Below are positions 43,892 through 51,500 of a stretch of 64,000 nt of DNA, piece by piece. Position 1 is the stretch's first letter. Every line of letters begins with the position of its first letter. Source of the stretch: JAHJQZ01 sp963675235 (GTDB lineage: Bacteria > Pseudomonadota > Alphaproteobacteria > Rhizobiales > Devosiaceae). Under the pieces are notes generated by a model. It did not search any database. It was not told the origin of the DNA and saw only the letters and a list, made by a program, of their open reading frames with translations. A program made the position numbers and the translations under genes. The stretch is from contig CAXXFU010000005.1 of NCBI GenBank assembly GCA_963675235.2, positions 310,001 to 374,000 of the forward strand. Reading direction: 5' to 3'.

Positions 43892-43905
43892 TGAACATAT
43901 GTTCA
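43892..43905. promoter_or_regulatory. Perfect 14-base palindrome upstream of the six-gene operon
   Basis: TGAACATATGTTCA is a perfect palindrome 39 bases before the first start codon, overlapping a possible minus-strand promoter (TTGCGC, 17 bases, TTCAAA). The DUF134-NifX protein of the operon is the obvious candidate to bind it. Confidence 0.55.
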
Positions 43906-44216
43906 TTACCAAGCGCAAGCCACTGGACGATTTGCCGCGCTGAACCCGATGCCCGCTGCATCCTTTTGTTTGACGTCCAGAACATGCAGTGCACGCGACT
44001 TTCTTCTTAATTTATTGATTTATTTTATCTTTTTAGGAGCGCCAAAAACTTGTCGCCTCACGCGCCCACGATCTTCGCGCACCCCCTCACCCGTGCCGAG
44101 CGGTGCCTCTGCGCAAGAGCTTCGGACGGAACAATAGTGTTTTCGACGTTGAACAATCGCCACAGCGGTGACATGTCAGGGGCAATCCCCGATCACGCAC
44201 TCACGCAACAACGGAC
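43906..44216. other. 311-base intergenic region between divergent genes
   Basis: This gap has an AT-rich stretch at about 44005-44040 and no supported gene. TTGAAC near 44149 is a possible -35 for the rightward thioesterase-like gene. Confidence 0.4.
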
Positions 44217-44693
44217 ATGAACGATCCAACGGCGCGGGCCCTCAGCCATCACCTTCAGACCAGTATTCCCCTCACGAGGGCCATGCAGGTTTCGGTGCTT
44301 GCCGCCACCGAGCAATCGGTGACCCTTTCCGCGCCGATCGAACCGAATAGCAACGACACCAATACCGGTTTCGGCGGCAGCGCCTTTGCCCTGGCGATCC
44401 TTTGTGCGTGGTCGCTGCTGCATGTGCTGCTGCGGACACGGGAGCCGGCCGCACGCATCGTCACGCAGTCCTCGACCATTGACTACAAGCACCCGATCAC
44501 CGGCCCCTTTGTCGCCACCTCGTCGCTCGCGGACGAGGCCATGTGGGCGCGCTTCTGCACCACGCTCGAACGCCGCAAACGCGCACGGATCACCCTCACC
44601 TCGACCCTGAGCTGCGACGGCCGGGAGGTTGCCGATTTCTGCGGCAGATTTGTTGCCAGCTCCGCAGTTCCGGTCGAAAGAATCTCACCATAA
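44217..44693 (+). CDS. YiiD C-terminal-like hotdog thioesterase domain protein
   Basis: This 158-residue protein matches the hotdog-fold domain found at the C-terminus of YiiD (putative thioesterase): LSHHLQTSIPLTRAMQVSVL, NTGFGGSAFALAILCAWSLL and a later SSTIDYKHPITGPFVA. It probably acts on an acyl thioester in the cytoplasm. It lacks the acetyltransferase half that E. coli YiiD has. No strong ribosome site is seen before ATG 44217. Confidence 0.78.
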   Translation: MNDPTARALSHHLQTSIPLTRAMQVSVLAATEQSVTLSAPIEPNSNDTNTGFGGSAFALAILCAWSLLHVLLRTREPAARIVTQSSTIDYKHPITGPFVATSSLADEAMWARFCTTLERRKRARITLTSTLSCDGREVADFCGRFVASSAVPVERISP

Positions 44694-44783
44694 CCAACTG
44701 ATAGTTCGTTGTTTTTTGAATCATCTTCAAGCGACACCCGAACAGCGACCTGACGCGTTATCCGACCAGCAAGGAACAGGATC

Positions 44784-45224
44784 ATGACCACAGCAAAGAC
44801 CAATATCGACTCTCTCAGCGCCATCCTTGGCCAGACCTTCGGCCTTTATGTCCAAACGCATGGCTATCACTGGAATGTCGAAGGTCCGGAATTTCGGCAG
44901 CTGCATGCCGTGTTCGAGGACCAGTACAACAATCTGTGGGCCGCGCTCGACGAGCTTGCCGAGCGCATTCGCAGCCTCGGCGCGCATGCGCCCGGCACCT
45001 TGGCCGAGCTTGTCGCCCTGGCCGGCGAGGCTCCTGCGCCGGTTCAGTCGGCCGATGCCATGATCGATGCCCTGATCGCGGCGCATACCGCGCTGGCCGA
45101 AGCGCTGCGCGGGGCAATCGCAACAGCACAGGATGCTGGCGACGAAGTCTCGGCCGGGCTGCTGACCGACCGTCTGGCCTGGCACGAAACCGAACTGTGG
45201 ATGATGAAATCCAGCCGGAAGTGA
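44784..45224 (+). CDS. dps: Dps-family DNA starvation/ferritin-like protein
   Basis: The 146-residue protein forms the Dps dodecamer that oxidises and stores iron and protects DNA. The intersubunit ferroxidase residues are in QTHGYHWNVEGPEFRQLH and FEDQYNNLWAALDELAERI. AAGGAACAGG stands before ATG 44784. An inverted repeat TTGAA-tcatc-TTCAA at 44716-44730 lies in the short leader and might be a regulatory site. Its place among metal-related genes is in keeping with a role in iron stress. Confidence 0.93.
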   Translation: MTTAKTNIDSLSAILGQTFGLYVQTHGYHWNVEGPEFRQLHAVFEDQYNNLWAALDELAERIRSLGAHAPGTLAELVALAGEAPAPVQSADAMIDALIAAHTALAEALRGAIATAQDAGDEVSAGLLTDRLAWHETELWMMKSSRK

Positions 45225-45327
45225 CGCGCCGTCACCCCGGTGGACAGGAGGCATATCTAGATCGAGTGGGATCACGTCAACCAGCCGGATCAGGAGGGAT
45301 TTGTCCGGTCACACAAGGAAATGCGAA

Positions 45328-45675
45328 ATGCGCAACTTCGTTGAAATCAATGATGAGTTTCACTCCGGCATGAAGGTGTTCGGCGAATCCGAACACAAGA
45401 CCCTTCAGACCTTTCAAGGCCTTATGGGCGCCGCCACGGCGGAAGGCGAACTGTCCTTCAAGATGAAAGAGCTGATCGCCTTCGCCATTGCCATTGCCGT
45501 GCGTTGCGACGGCTGCATTGCGCATCACGCCAAATCGGTCTTCGATGCCGGCGCGAACCGCAAGGAAGTGACTGAAATGATCGGCGTGGCCGTCCTCATG
45601 GGTGGCGGCCCGTCGGCGGTCTATGGCGTCGAAGCCATGCGCGCCTACGACGCCTTCGCCGCCGCGAAGGGCTGA
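45328..45675 (+). CDS. AhpD-like carboxymuconolactone decarboxylase family protein
   Basis: This 115-residue protein has the CMD/AhpD fold with CxxCxxxH as CDGCIAHHAKS (about 56-66). Single-domain members act as disulfide-based peroxidases or related enzymes. ATG 45328, with AAGGAA upstream, is preferred to an upstream TTG. It follows dps by about 100 bases and may share its promoter. Confidence 0.86.
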   Translation: MRNFVEINDEFHSGMKVFGESEHKTLQTFQGLMGAATAEGELSFKMKELIAFAIAIAVRCDGCIAHHAKSVFDAGANRKEVTEMIGVAVLMGGGPSAVYGVEAMRAYDAFAAAKG

Positions 45676-45696
45676 TCGCCGCATATTCCGGCCGGT

Positions 45697-45737
45697 CCGG
45701 AGACAGAGGCGCGTCATCACGATGCGCCTTTGTCCGG
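45697..45737. terminator. Stable hairpin between convergent genes
   Basis: CCGG-GACA-AGGCGC pairs with GCGCCT-TGTC-CGG around an 11-base loop (with two mismatched positions in the stem). It lies between the stops of the AhpD-like and CDF genes and is likely a bidirectional terminator, although T-runs are short. Confidence 0.55.
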
Positions 45738-45784
45738 TCCGGAACGATGCGTGCGTCGGCCCCGGCATTTGCATTGGTCGGCAG

Positions 45785-46414
45785 CTATTTCGCCGCTTGA
45801 GCTGCCGCCATGCGCTGCTCGCCAAGCGCCTGCCGCATGACGGCGTAAGCGCCCTGAAGGGCAAGTCCGGCCATGATGACGGCGACAATGATATCGGGCC
45901 AGCCCGTGCCGGTGCCGAATACGCCCAAGGCGGCCGCCAACACGGCGACATTTCCCAGGACATCGTTGCGCGAGCAGATCCAGGCGCCGCGCATGTTGGC
46001 GTCGGCACTCCGGAACCTCCAGAGGACGCCGAACGAGGCGGCGTTGGCCAGGAGCGCTGCAATGCCGACAGTGCCCATGGTTGTGGCTTCCGGCACGGTG
46101 CCGGCATAGGCATTCCACGCCGACGCGCCGAGCACCCACAGGCCGAGCGCCGCCATCGTCGCTGCCTTCAGCATGGCAGCCCGGGCGCGAGCCGCCAGCG
46201 CCATGCCGACCACGAACAGCGAAATGGCGTAATTGCCGGCATCACCGAGAAAGTCGAGAGAATCGGCAACCAGTGAGGTCGAACCGGATGCGAGCCCGGC
46301 GCCGATCTCGACCACGAACATGCCGCCATTGATGACAAGCACGATCCACAGCGCAAGCTGGTTCCGGCGGATATCTTCCTCGCTGGGCTGATGACAGTGA
46401 TCGCAACAGGGCAT
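45785..46414 (-). CDS. Cation diffusion facilitator family metal exporter
   Basis: The 209-residue protein has a metal-binding-like N-terminus (MPCCDHCHQPSEED), about six membrane segments and the CDF metal site region SLVADSLDFLGDAGNYAISL. It lacks the long C-terminal cytoplasmic domain of larger CDFs. It would export Zn, Cd or a similar ion. It is divergent from a MerR regulator and is read from a MerR-type promoter with a 19-base spacer; leader length about 30 bases. Confidence 0.85.
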   Translation of the reverse strand: MPCCDHCHQPSEEDIRRNQLALWIVLVINGGMFVVEIGAGLASGSTSLVADSLDFLGDAGNYAISLFVVGMALAARARAAMLKAATMAALGLWVLGASAWNAYAGTVPEATTMGTVGIAALLANAASFGVLWRFRSADANMRGAWICSRNDVLGNVAVLAAALGVFGTGTGWPDIIVAVIMAGLALQGAYAVMRQALGEQRMAAAQAAK

Positions 46415-46450
46415 CGTTCCGGCTCGCAAACTTGATGGATCTTGGCCCCG

Positions 46451-46481
46451 AGCCTAAATTCTCTAGCGACTAGAGGATCAA
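46451..46481 (-). promoter_or_regulatory. MerR-type promoter with CTCTAG inverted repeat
   Basis: Minus strand: TTGATC (46481-46476), a 19-base spacer, TAGGCT (46456-46451). The spacer contains CTCTAG(T)CGC TAGAG, on the plus strand CTCTAG-CGA-CTAGAG (46461-46475), a perfect inverted repeat. The long 19-base spacer is the hallmark of promoters that MerR proteins untwist. Confidence 0.75.
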
Positions 46482-46490
46482 GAGGCAAAC

Positions 46491-46916
46491 ATGGCTGTGT
46501 CCATCGGCAAGGCCGCCGAACTGACCGGGGTCAAAATCCCGACCATTCGCTACTACGAGGACATCGGATTTCTGCCGCCGCCCGATCGCACGGCATCGAA
46601 CCGGCGGGTCTACGGGGCTGACACGATCCGCCGGATCGGCTTCATCCGGCAGGCGCGGGCGCTGGGCTTCGACACCGACGCCATCCGCATTCTGCTTGAG
46701 CTTCAGGATGATCCGGGGCGATCCTGTGCCGAGGTCGATCGCATCGTCGAGGCGCGTCTCGAAGAGACCAGGGAGCGCATCCGTTCGCTCAAGACGCTCG
46801 AAGCGGAATTCGAACGCATGCTTGACAGTTGCTCTCACGGCATCGTCGCCGACTGCCGGATCATCGAGGCGTTGACGCCGCATGTCGGCACACAAAAGGA
46901 CTCAGCCCGCACATGA
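46491..46916 (+). CDS. MerR-family metal-responsive regulator (CadR/ZntR-like)
   Basis: This 141-residue protein has the MerR winged helix (SIGKAAELTGVKIPTIRYYE) and the dimer helix, followed by cysteines at the positions used for metal binding in ZntR/CadR/PbrR (SCAEVD about residue 78, and DSCSHGIVADCRIIEAL). It should activate the divergent CDF gene in response to Zn, Cd or Pb. AAGAGG precedes ATG 46491. Which ion it senses cannot be fixed from sequence alone. Confidence 0.9.
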   Translation: MAVSIGKAAELTGVKIPTIRYYEDIGFLPPPDRTASNRRVYGADTIRRIGFIRQARALGFDTDAIRILLELQDDPGRSCAEVDRIVEARLEETRERIRSLKTLEAEFERMLDSCSHGIVADCRIIEALTPHVGTQKDSART

Positions 46917-46922
46917 CCGCAA

Positions 46923-47354
46923 TCAGCCCTTGGGCTTTTTGCGGACATAGAGTTCGAGCCGGTGATGGACGATCTCGTAGCCGAGTTCGTCGGCGATCTC
47001 GGCCTGCAGGCGCTCGATACGGTCATTGCGGAACTCGACCACCTTGCCGCTGTCGACATCGATCATGTGGTCGTGATGCGGCACTTCGGCCCGTTCGAAC
47101 CGCGCCGGTTCGCCTTCAAACTGCAGCTTGTGGATGACGCCCTGCTCCTCGAGGGCGGCAAGCGTCCGATACACCGTTGAAAGCGAGATCTTCGGCTCCC
47201 TCAAGGCGCTGCGCTCATGGAGCACGACGGCGTCAGGGTGGTCTTCGGCCTCGGCGATGACCGTCAGCAAGGCCGTACGCTGGCGCGTGATCCTCACGCC
47301 CGCGTCGCGCAAGGCCTCGGTCATGCGGGCAATCCGCTGCGGAATCTCCGTCAT
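46923..47354 (-). CDS. Fur-family regulator, probably Mur (manganese-responsive)
   Basis: The 143-residue protein has the Fur winged helix (GVRITRQRTALLTVIAEAED, ISLSTVYRTLAALEEQGVIH) and the metal-binding HHDHMIDVDSGKVVEF. Alphaproteobacterial Fur homologues next to sitABCD are usually Mur. The gene is divergent from sitA, and two TGCAAATCATTC repeats, like Mur boxes, lie between them. ATG 47354 is preferred; a longer form starting near 47411 has no better ribosome site. Fur proper is the alternative. Confidence 0.88.
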   Translation of the reverse strand: MTEIPQRIARMTEALRDAGVRITRQRTALLTVIAEAEDHPDAVVLHERSALREPKISLSTVYRTLAALEEQGVIHKLQFEGEPARFERAEVPHHDHMIDVDSGKVVEFRNDRIERLQAEIADELGYEIVHHRLELYVRKKPKG

Positions 47355-47395
47355 GGCGTTTTCATGGCATGGCAAAGCGCCCGGAGCAAGCTTCT

Positions 47396-47445
47396 TGCAA
47401 ATCATTCTCATCTGTGTTGTTTATTGCAAATCATTCCTATATGCA
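47396..47445. promoter_or_regulatory. Two Mur-box-like repeats between mur and sitA
   Basis: TGCAAATCATTC occurs at 47396-47407 and again at 47425-47436; the second continues as TGCAAATCATTCCTATATGC with an inverted TGCA at its end. They overlap the region where the sitA promoter must lie, as in rhizobial Mn-responsive promoters. Confidence 0.65.
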
Positions 47446-47471
47446 TCTAATGAATGCAACAGGAGACCCTC

Positions 47472-48365
47472 ATGCTCGCCAGCAAGACCCTTGCAGCCCT
47501 CGTGACGGCGGCGCTTGCCCTCAGCGCCACGACATCGCTTGGTGCGGATAAACTCAAGGTTGTCACGACCTTCACCGTCATCGCCGACATGGCGCAAAAC
47601 GTCGCCGGAGATGCGGCCGATGTCGTCTCGATCACCAAGCCGGGCGCCGAAATTCACGGCTATCAGCCGACACCGCGCGATATCCTCAAGGCTCAGGACG
47701 CCGATCTGGTGCTGTGGAACGGGCTCAACCTCGAACGCTGGTTCACCCAGTTCCTCGCCAATCTCAGCGACGTGACGGCTTCGGTGGTCTCCGATGGCAT
47801 CGTGCCGCTGCCGATCGCCGGTGGAGAATACGAGGGCAACCCCAACCCGCATGGCTGGATGGCGCTCGATTCCGCTCTGATCTATGTCGACAACATTGCT
47901 TCGGCAATGAGTGCGGTTGATCCGGACAATGCCACGACCTATGCCGCCAACGCCGAAGCATACAAGGCCGAGATCGCCGCCGTCATCGGCCCGCTGCGCG
48001 ACGCCGTGCGTGCCCTGCCCGAAGCACGCCGCTGGCTGGTGACCTCCGAAGGTGCCTTCTCCTATCTCGCCCGCGATTTCGCCCTGAAGGAAGTCTATCT
48101 CTGGCCGATCAATGCCGATGCCCAGGGAACGCCGCAGCAGGTCAAGGCGGTGATCGACACCGTTAGGGAACACGACATCCCGGCGATCTTCTCGGAATCG
48201 ACGGTTTCGGACAAACCGGCCAGACAGGCAGCGCGAGAGACTGGCGCCGCCTATGGCGGCGTGCTCTATGTTGACAGCCTGTCAGAAGTCGACGGACCGG
48301 TCCCGACCTACCTCGACCTTCTGCGTGTCACCGCGGAAACCATCACTGAAGGGCTTAAGCCATGA
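47472..48365 (+). CDS. sitA: Manganese/iron ABC transporter substrate-binding protein
   Basis: This 297-residue cluster A-I binding protein has a signal peptide (about 1-23) and the metal ligands of SitA/MntC: a His in GAEIHGYQPTPRDI, a His in NPNPHGWMALDSA, and a Glu/Asp pair later (FSESTVSDKPARQ and VDSLSE). It binds Mn(II), or Fe(II), in the periplasm. AGGAG precedes ATG 47472. It heads the sitABCD operon under control of the adjacent Mur-type regulator. Confidence 0.94.
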   Translation: MLASKTLAALVTAALALSATTSLGADKLKVVTTFTVIADMAQNVAGDAADVVSITKPGAEIHGYQPTPRDILKAQDADLVLWNGLNLERWFTQFLANLSDVTASVVSDGIVPLPIAGGEYEGNPNPHGWMALDSALIYVDNIASAMSAVDPDNATTYAANAEAYKAEIAAVIGPLRDAVRALPEARRWLVTSEGAFSYLARDFALKEVYLWPINADAQGTPQQVKAVIDTVREHDIPAIFSESTVSDKPARQAARETGAAYGGVLYVDSLSEVDGPVPTYLDLLRVTAETITEGLKP

Positions 48366-49222
48366 CCGAGGGCATTCGTGCCGAGGGCGTGACCGTCACC
48401 TACCGCAACGGTCACACGGCACTGACCGATGCCAGCTTCGTCATCCCCACCGGTACCATCACGGCGCTGGTCGGAGTGAACGGCGCCGGCAAATCGACCC
48501 TGTTCAAGGCGCTCATGGATTTCGTACCCGTCGCCCGGGGCAAGGTCGAGATTCTCGGCCAGCCGATCGGCAAGGCGCTCAAGCAACAGTCCGTCGCCTA
48601 TGTGCCGCAGGCCGAGGAAGTCGACTGGTCGTTTCCGGTTCTGGTCGAGGACGTGGTGATGATGGGCCGCTACGGCCACATGGGCTTCATGCGCCATCCG
48701 CGCGCCGCCGACCATGATGCGGTCACGGCAGCGCTCGAACGCGTCAACATGGTCGCGTTCCGCCACCGCCAGATCGGCGAACTGTCGGGCGGACAGAAAA
48801 AGCGCGTCTTTCTCGCCCGTGCCCTGGCGCAGGACGCCAGGGTGATCCTGCTCGACGAACCGTTCACCGGTGTCGACGTCAAGACCGAGGAACAGATCAT
48901 CGCCCTGCTCCGCACCTTGCGCGATGAAGGACGGGTCATGCTCGTGGCCACGCACAATCTCGGCTCGGTGCCCGAGTTCTGCGACCGCGTGGTCATGGTC
49001 AAGGGTACGGTTCTGGCGCACGGACCGACCGAAGACGTATTCACGCCGGAGAACCTGAGGATGGCCTTCGGCGGCCTGCTCAGGCATTTCGTTCTGGGCG
49101 GACAGGCGCTGCACGAAGACGCCGACAGCGATCATCGCACGCTCGAGGTCATCACCGACGACGAAAGAGCGCTTGTCTATTACGACCATCAACAGCAGCA
49201 TCCGCAGGACGGCTCGAAATGA
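48362..49222 (+). CDS. sitB: Manganese/iron ABC transporter ATP-binding protein
   Basis: The 286-residue ATPase has Walker A GVNGAGKSTLFKALM (about 37-45), signature LSGGQKKRVFLARA, Walker B VILLDEPFTGVD and the switch His in LVATHNLGSVP. The C-terminal 45 residues are polar and His/Asp-rich (HEDADSDHRTLE), a feature of some metal transporters. It overlaps sitA and sitC by four bases each. Confidence 0.95.
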   Translation: MTEGIRAEGVTVTYRNGHTALTDASFVIPTGTITALVGVNGAGKSTLFKALMDFVPVARGKVEILGQPIGKALKQQSVAYVPQAEEVDWSFPVLVEDVVMMGRYGHMGFMRHPRAADHDAVTAALERVNMVAFRHRQIGELSGGQKKRVFLARALAQDARVILLDEPFTGVDVKTEEQIIALLRTLRDEGRVMLVATHNLGSVPEFCDRVVMVKGTVLAHGPTEDVFTPENLRMAFGGLLRHFVLGGQALHEDADSDHRTLEVITDDERALVYYDHQQQHPQDGSK

Positions 49223-50079
49223 TCGAACTCCTGCTCGAACCGTTCTCCTACGGCTACATGACCAACGCCATCTGGGTTTCGTCCCTGGTCGGCGCGGTCT
49301 GCGCTTTCCTGTCGGCCTATCTGATGCTCAAGGGCTGGTCGCTGATCGGCGATGCGCTCTCCCATTCGATCGTGCCCGGCGTTGCCGGCGCCTATATGCT
49401 CGGCCTTCCCTTTTCTCTCGGCGCTTTCATCGCCGGCGGTCTGGCGGCACTATCCATGCTGTTCCTCAGGAACCGGACGGGGCTCAAGGAAGATGCCATT
49501 ATCGGGCTGATCTTCACATCGTTTTTCGGTCTCGGGCTGTTCATGGTGTCATTGCAGCCGATGGCGGTATCGATCCAGACCATCACCATGGGCAATATTC
49601 TGGCGATCACGCCCGAGGATACGCTGCAGCTGGTGGTGATCGGCGGGGTTTCGCTTGTCGTCTTGGCGCTGAAATGGCGCGACCTGCTGGCGGTGTTTTT
49701 CGACGAGGCCCATGCCCGCTCGATCGGGCTCAACCCGGAGCTGCTGCGCGTCGTCTTCTTCACGCTTCTGGCCGGTTCGACGGTTGCCGCCATGCAGACG
49801 GTCGGTGCCTTTCTGGTCATCGCCCTGGTGGTCACGCCCGGCGCCACGGCTTATCTGCTCACCGACCGGTTCCCCCGCCTGATCGTTTTGTCGGTCGTCA
49901 TCGGCGCCTTGACCAGCTCTATTGGCGCCTACCTCAGCTATTTCCTCAACGGCGCCACCGGCGGGGTGATCGTCACCCTGCAGACCTTGCTGTTCTTTGC
50001 CGCCTTCGTCTTCGCGCCCAAGCACGGCACGCTCGCGGCGCGGCGCCGGGCGCGGATCGCCCTCAAGGAGAGTGCGTGA
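49219..50079 (+). CDS. sitC: Manganese/iron ABC transporter permease
   Basis: This 286-residue permease of the ABC-3 family has about eight membrane segments and the conserved KGWSLIGDALSHSIVPGVAG and VGAFLVIALVVTPGATAYLL. It forms a channel with sitD. It overlaps sitB by four bases and sitD by one. Confidence 0.94.
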   Translation: MIELLLEPFSYGYMTNAIWVSSLVGAVCAFLSAYLMLKGWSLIGDALSHSIVPGVAGAYMLGLPFSLGAFIAGGLAALSMLFLRNRTGLKEDAIIGLIFTSFFGLGLFMVSLQPMAVSIQTITMGNILAITPEDTLQLVVIGGVSLVVLALKWRDLLAVFFDEAHARSIGLNPELLRVVFFTLLAGSTVAAMQTVGAFLVIALVVTPGATAYLLTDRFPRLIVLSVVIGALTSSIGAYLSYFLNGATGGVIVTLQTLLFFAAFVFAPKHGTLAARRRARIALKESA

Positions 50080-50960
50080 TGGACGAGCTGCTTTTGCCCT
50101 TCCAGTTTCCGTTCATGCAGAACGCCTTCTTGGTGACGCTGATCATCGCGCCGGCGGCCGCCCTGCTGTCGAGCTTTCTCGTCCTCAAGGGCTGGTCGCT
50201 GATGGGCGACGCGGTTTCCCATGCCGTGTTGCCGGGCGTCGTGCTCGCCTATCTGGTCGGCGCGCCGCTGGTGTTCGGCGCGTTTCTTGCCGGCCTGTTC
50301 ACCGCCCTTGCCACCGGCTTCGTCAAGGACCATTCCCGCGTCAAGCAGGACACGGTGATGGGCGTCATCTTTTCGGGCATGTTTGGCATCGGCATTGTCA
50401 TCTACACCCGCATTTCGTCATCGGTGCATCTCGACCACATCCTGTTCGGCAACATGCTCGGCATCGGCCCGGACGATTTGTGGACAGCAGGGCTGATCGC
50501 CGCGCCGGTTGCGCTGATCCTGACGGTCAAATGGCGAGACATCCTCGCCCATTCCTTCGATCCGGTGCAGGCGCGCATGGTCGGCCTCAGGGTCGGACTG
50601 ATCCACTACGGCCTGCTGACCATCCTGTCGGCGACGATTGTCGCCATGCTGTCGGCGGTCGGCATCATCCTGTCGGTTGCCCTGCTGATCGCGCCCGGCG
50701 CCATCGCCTTCCTGCTGACACGGCGGTTCTCGACGATGCTCGTCCTGTCGGTCGCCGCTGCCCTTCTGGCTGGCCTGTTCGGCATCTATCTGAGTTTTTT
50801 CATCGACAGTGCACCGGCGCCGACAATCGTCCTGGTGCTGACGGCCATGTTCATTGTCGCCTTCGTCTGGCGCAACTGGCAGGTACGGCGGATGACGACC
50901 CGGACACGGGCCGGGGCCACGTCGGAAGCGGCAGGCGTCACGACGACGCCGACGCGCTGA
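50079..50960 (+). CDS. sitD: Manganese/iron ABC transporter permease
   Basis: The 293-residue ABC-3 family permease has KGWSLMGDAVSHAVLPGVVL and SVALLIAPGAIAFLLTRRFS. It is related to sitC and completes the operon. The last 20 residues are Thr/Arg-rich and not conserved. A strong palindromic hairpin follows 16 bases after the stop. Confidence 0.94.
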   Translation: MDELLLPFQFPFMQNAFLVTLIIAPAAALLSSFLVLKGWSLMGDAVSHAVLPGVVLAYLVGAPLVFGAFLAGLFTALATGFVKDHSRVKQDTVMGVIFSGMFGIGIVIYTRISSSVHLDHILFGNMLGIGPDDLWTAGLIAAPVALILTVKWRDILAHSFDPVQARMVGLRVGLIHYGLLTILSATIVAMLSAVGIILSVALLIAPGAIAFLLTRRFSTMLVLSVAAALLAGLFGIYLSFFIDSAPAPTIVLVLTAMFIVAFVWRNWQVRRMTTRTRAGATSEAAGVTTTPTR

Positions 50961-50976
50961 CATCGCCGAAACGGTT

Positions 50977-50998
50977 TGGGGCGGCAATTGCCGCCCCA
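50977..50998. terminator. Palindromic hairpin between sitD and cheW
   Basis: TGGGGCGGC-AATT-GCCGCCCCA is a perfect 22-base palindrome between two convergent genes. A T-run is missing on both sides, so it may act as a weak or Rho-assisted bidirectional terminator. Confidence 0.6.
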
Positions 50999-51029
50999 GG
51001 AAGGTAGATGCCGGTGCTCTTTGCCGCCG

Positions 51030-51500
51030 CTATCTGAACAGGGCGTCGAGATCGAGGATCGAGATCAACTGCTGTTCCTGCCGGACGATGGCGGCAACCT
51101 TGCCGCCCTTGGTGGGCGGATCGGCAAAATCGCCTTCGGCGGCATCGACAATGTCCGAGATGCTGTCGACGGCGAGTCCGACGTCCTTGCCGCCGACGGC
51201 AACGACAAGCACGACCTGGTTGGTCTGATCCTCGAAAGAACCCGAGTTCAGCACGACCGACAGGTCGAACACCTCGACGATCTCGCCACGGATATCCAGA
51301 ACACCGCGGGCGCCGTGGCCCTGGTCGGGCAGTTTGGTGGTGGGTGTCCAGCTGCGGATTTCGCGGACGGCCATGATGTCGATCCCGTAGGCGTTCTCGC
51401 CGACGAAGAAAGTGGCGAACTGCCGGGCCTTGATCCGTTCCGCGGCTTCCGAGGACCGGCTCGACTCATGCAGTTGTGTCGCCTGGGCTGCGCTGCTCAT
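51030..51500 (-). CDS. cheW: CheW-type chemotaxis coupling protein
   Basis: This 156-residue protein is a CheW domain: ARQFATFFVGENAYGIDIMA, VREIRSWTPTTKLPDQGHGA (with the receptor-contact Arg), GVLDIRGEIVEVFDLSVVL. It links chemoreceptors to CheA at the inner face of the membrane. It overlaps the stop of the chemoreceptor gene (TGATG), so the two are made together. CheA and the other che genes are not in the window. Confidence 0.93.
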   Translation of the reverse strand: MSSAAQATQLHESSRSSEAAERIKARQFATFFVGENAYGIDIMAVREIRSWTPTTKLPDQGHGARGVLDIRGEIVEVFDLSVVLNSGSFEDQTNQVVLVVAVGGKDVGLAVDSISDIVDAAEGDFADPPTKGGKVAAIVRQEQQLISILDLDALFR

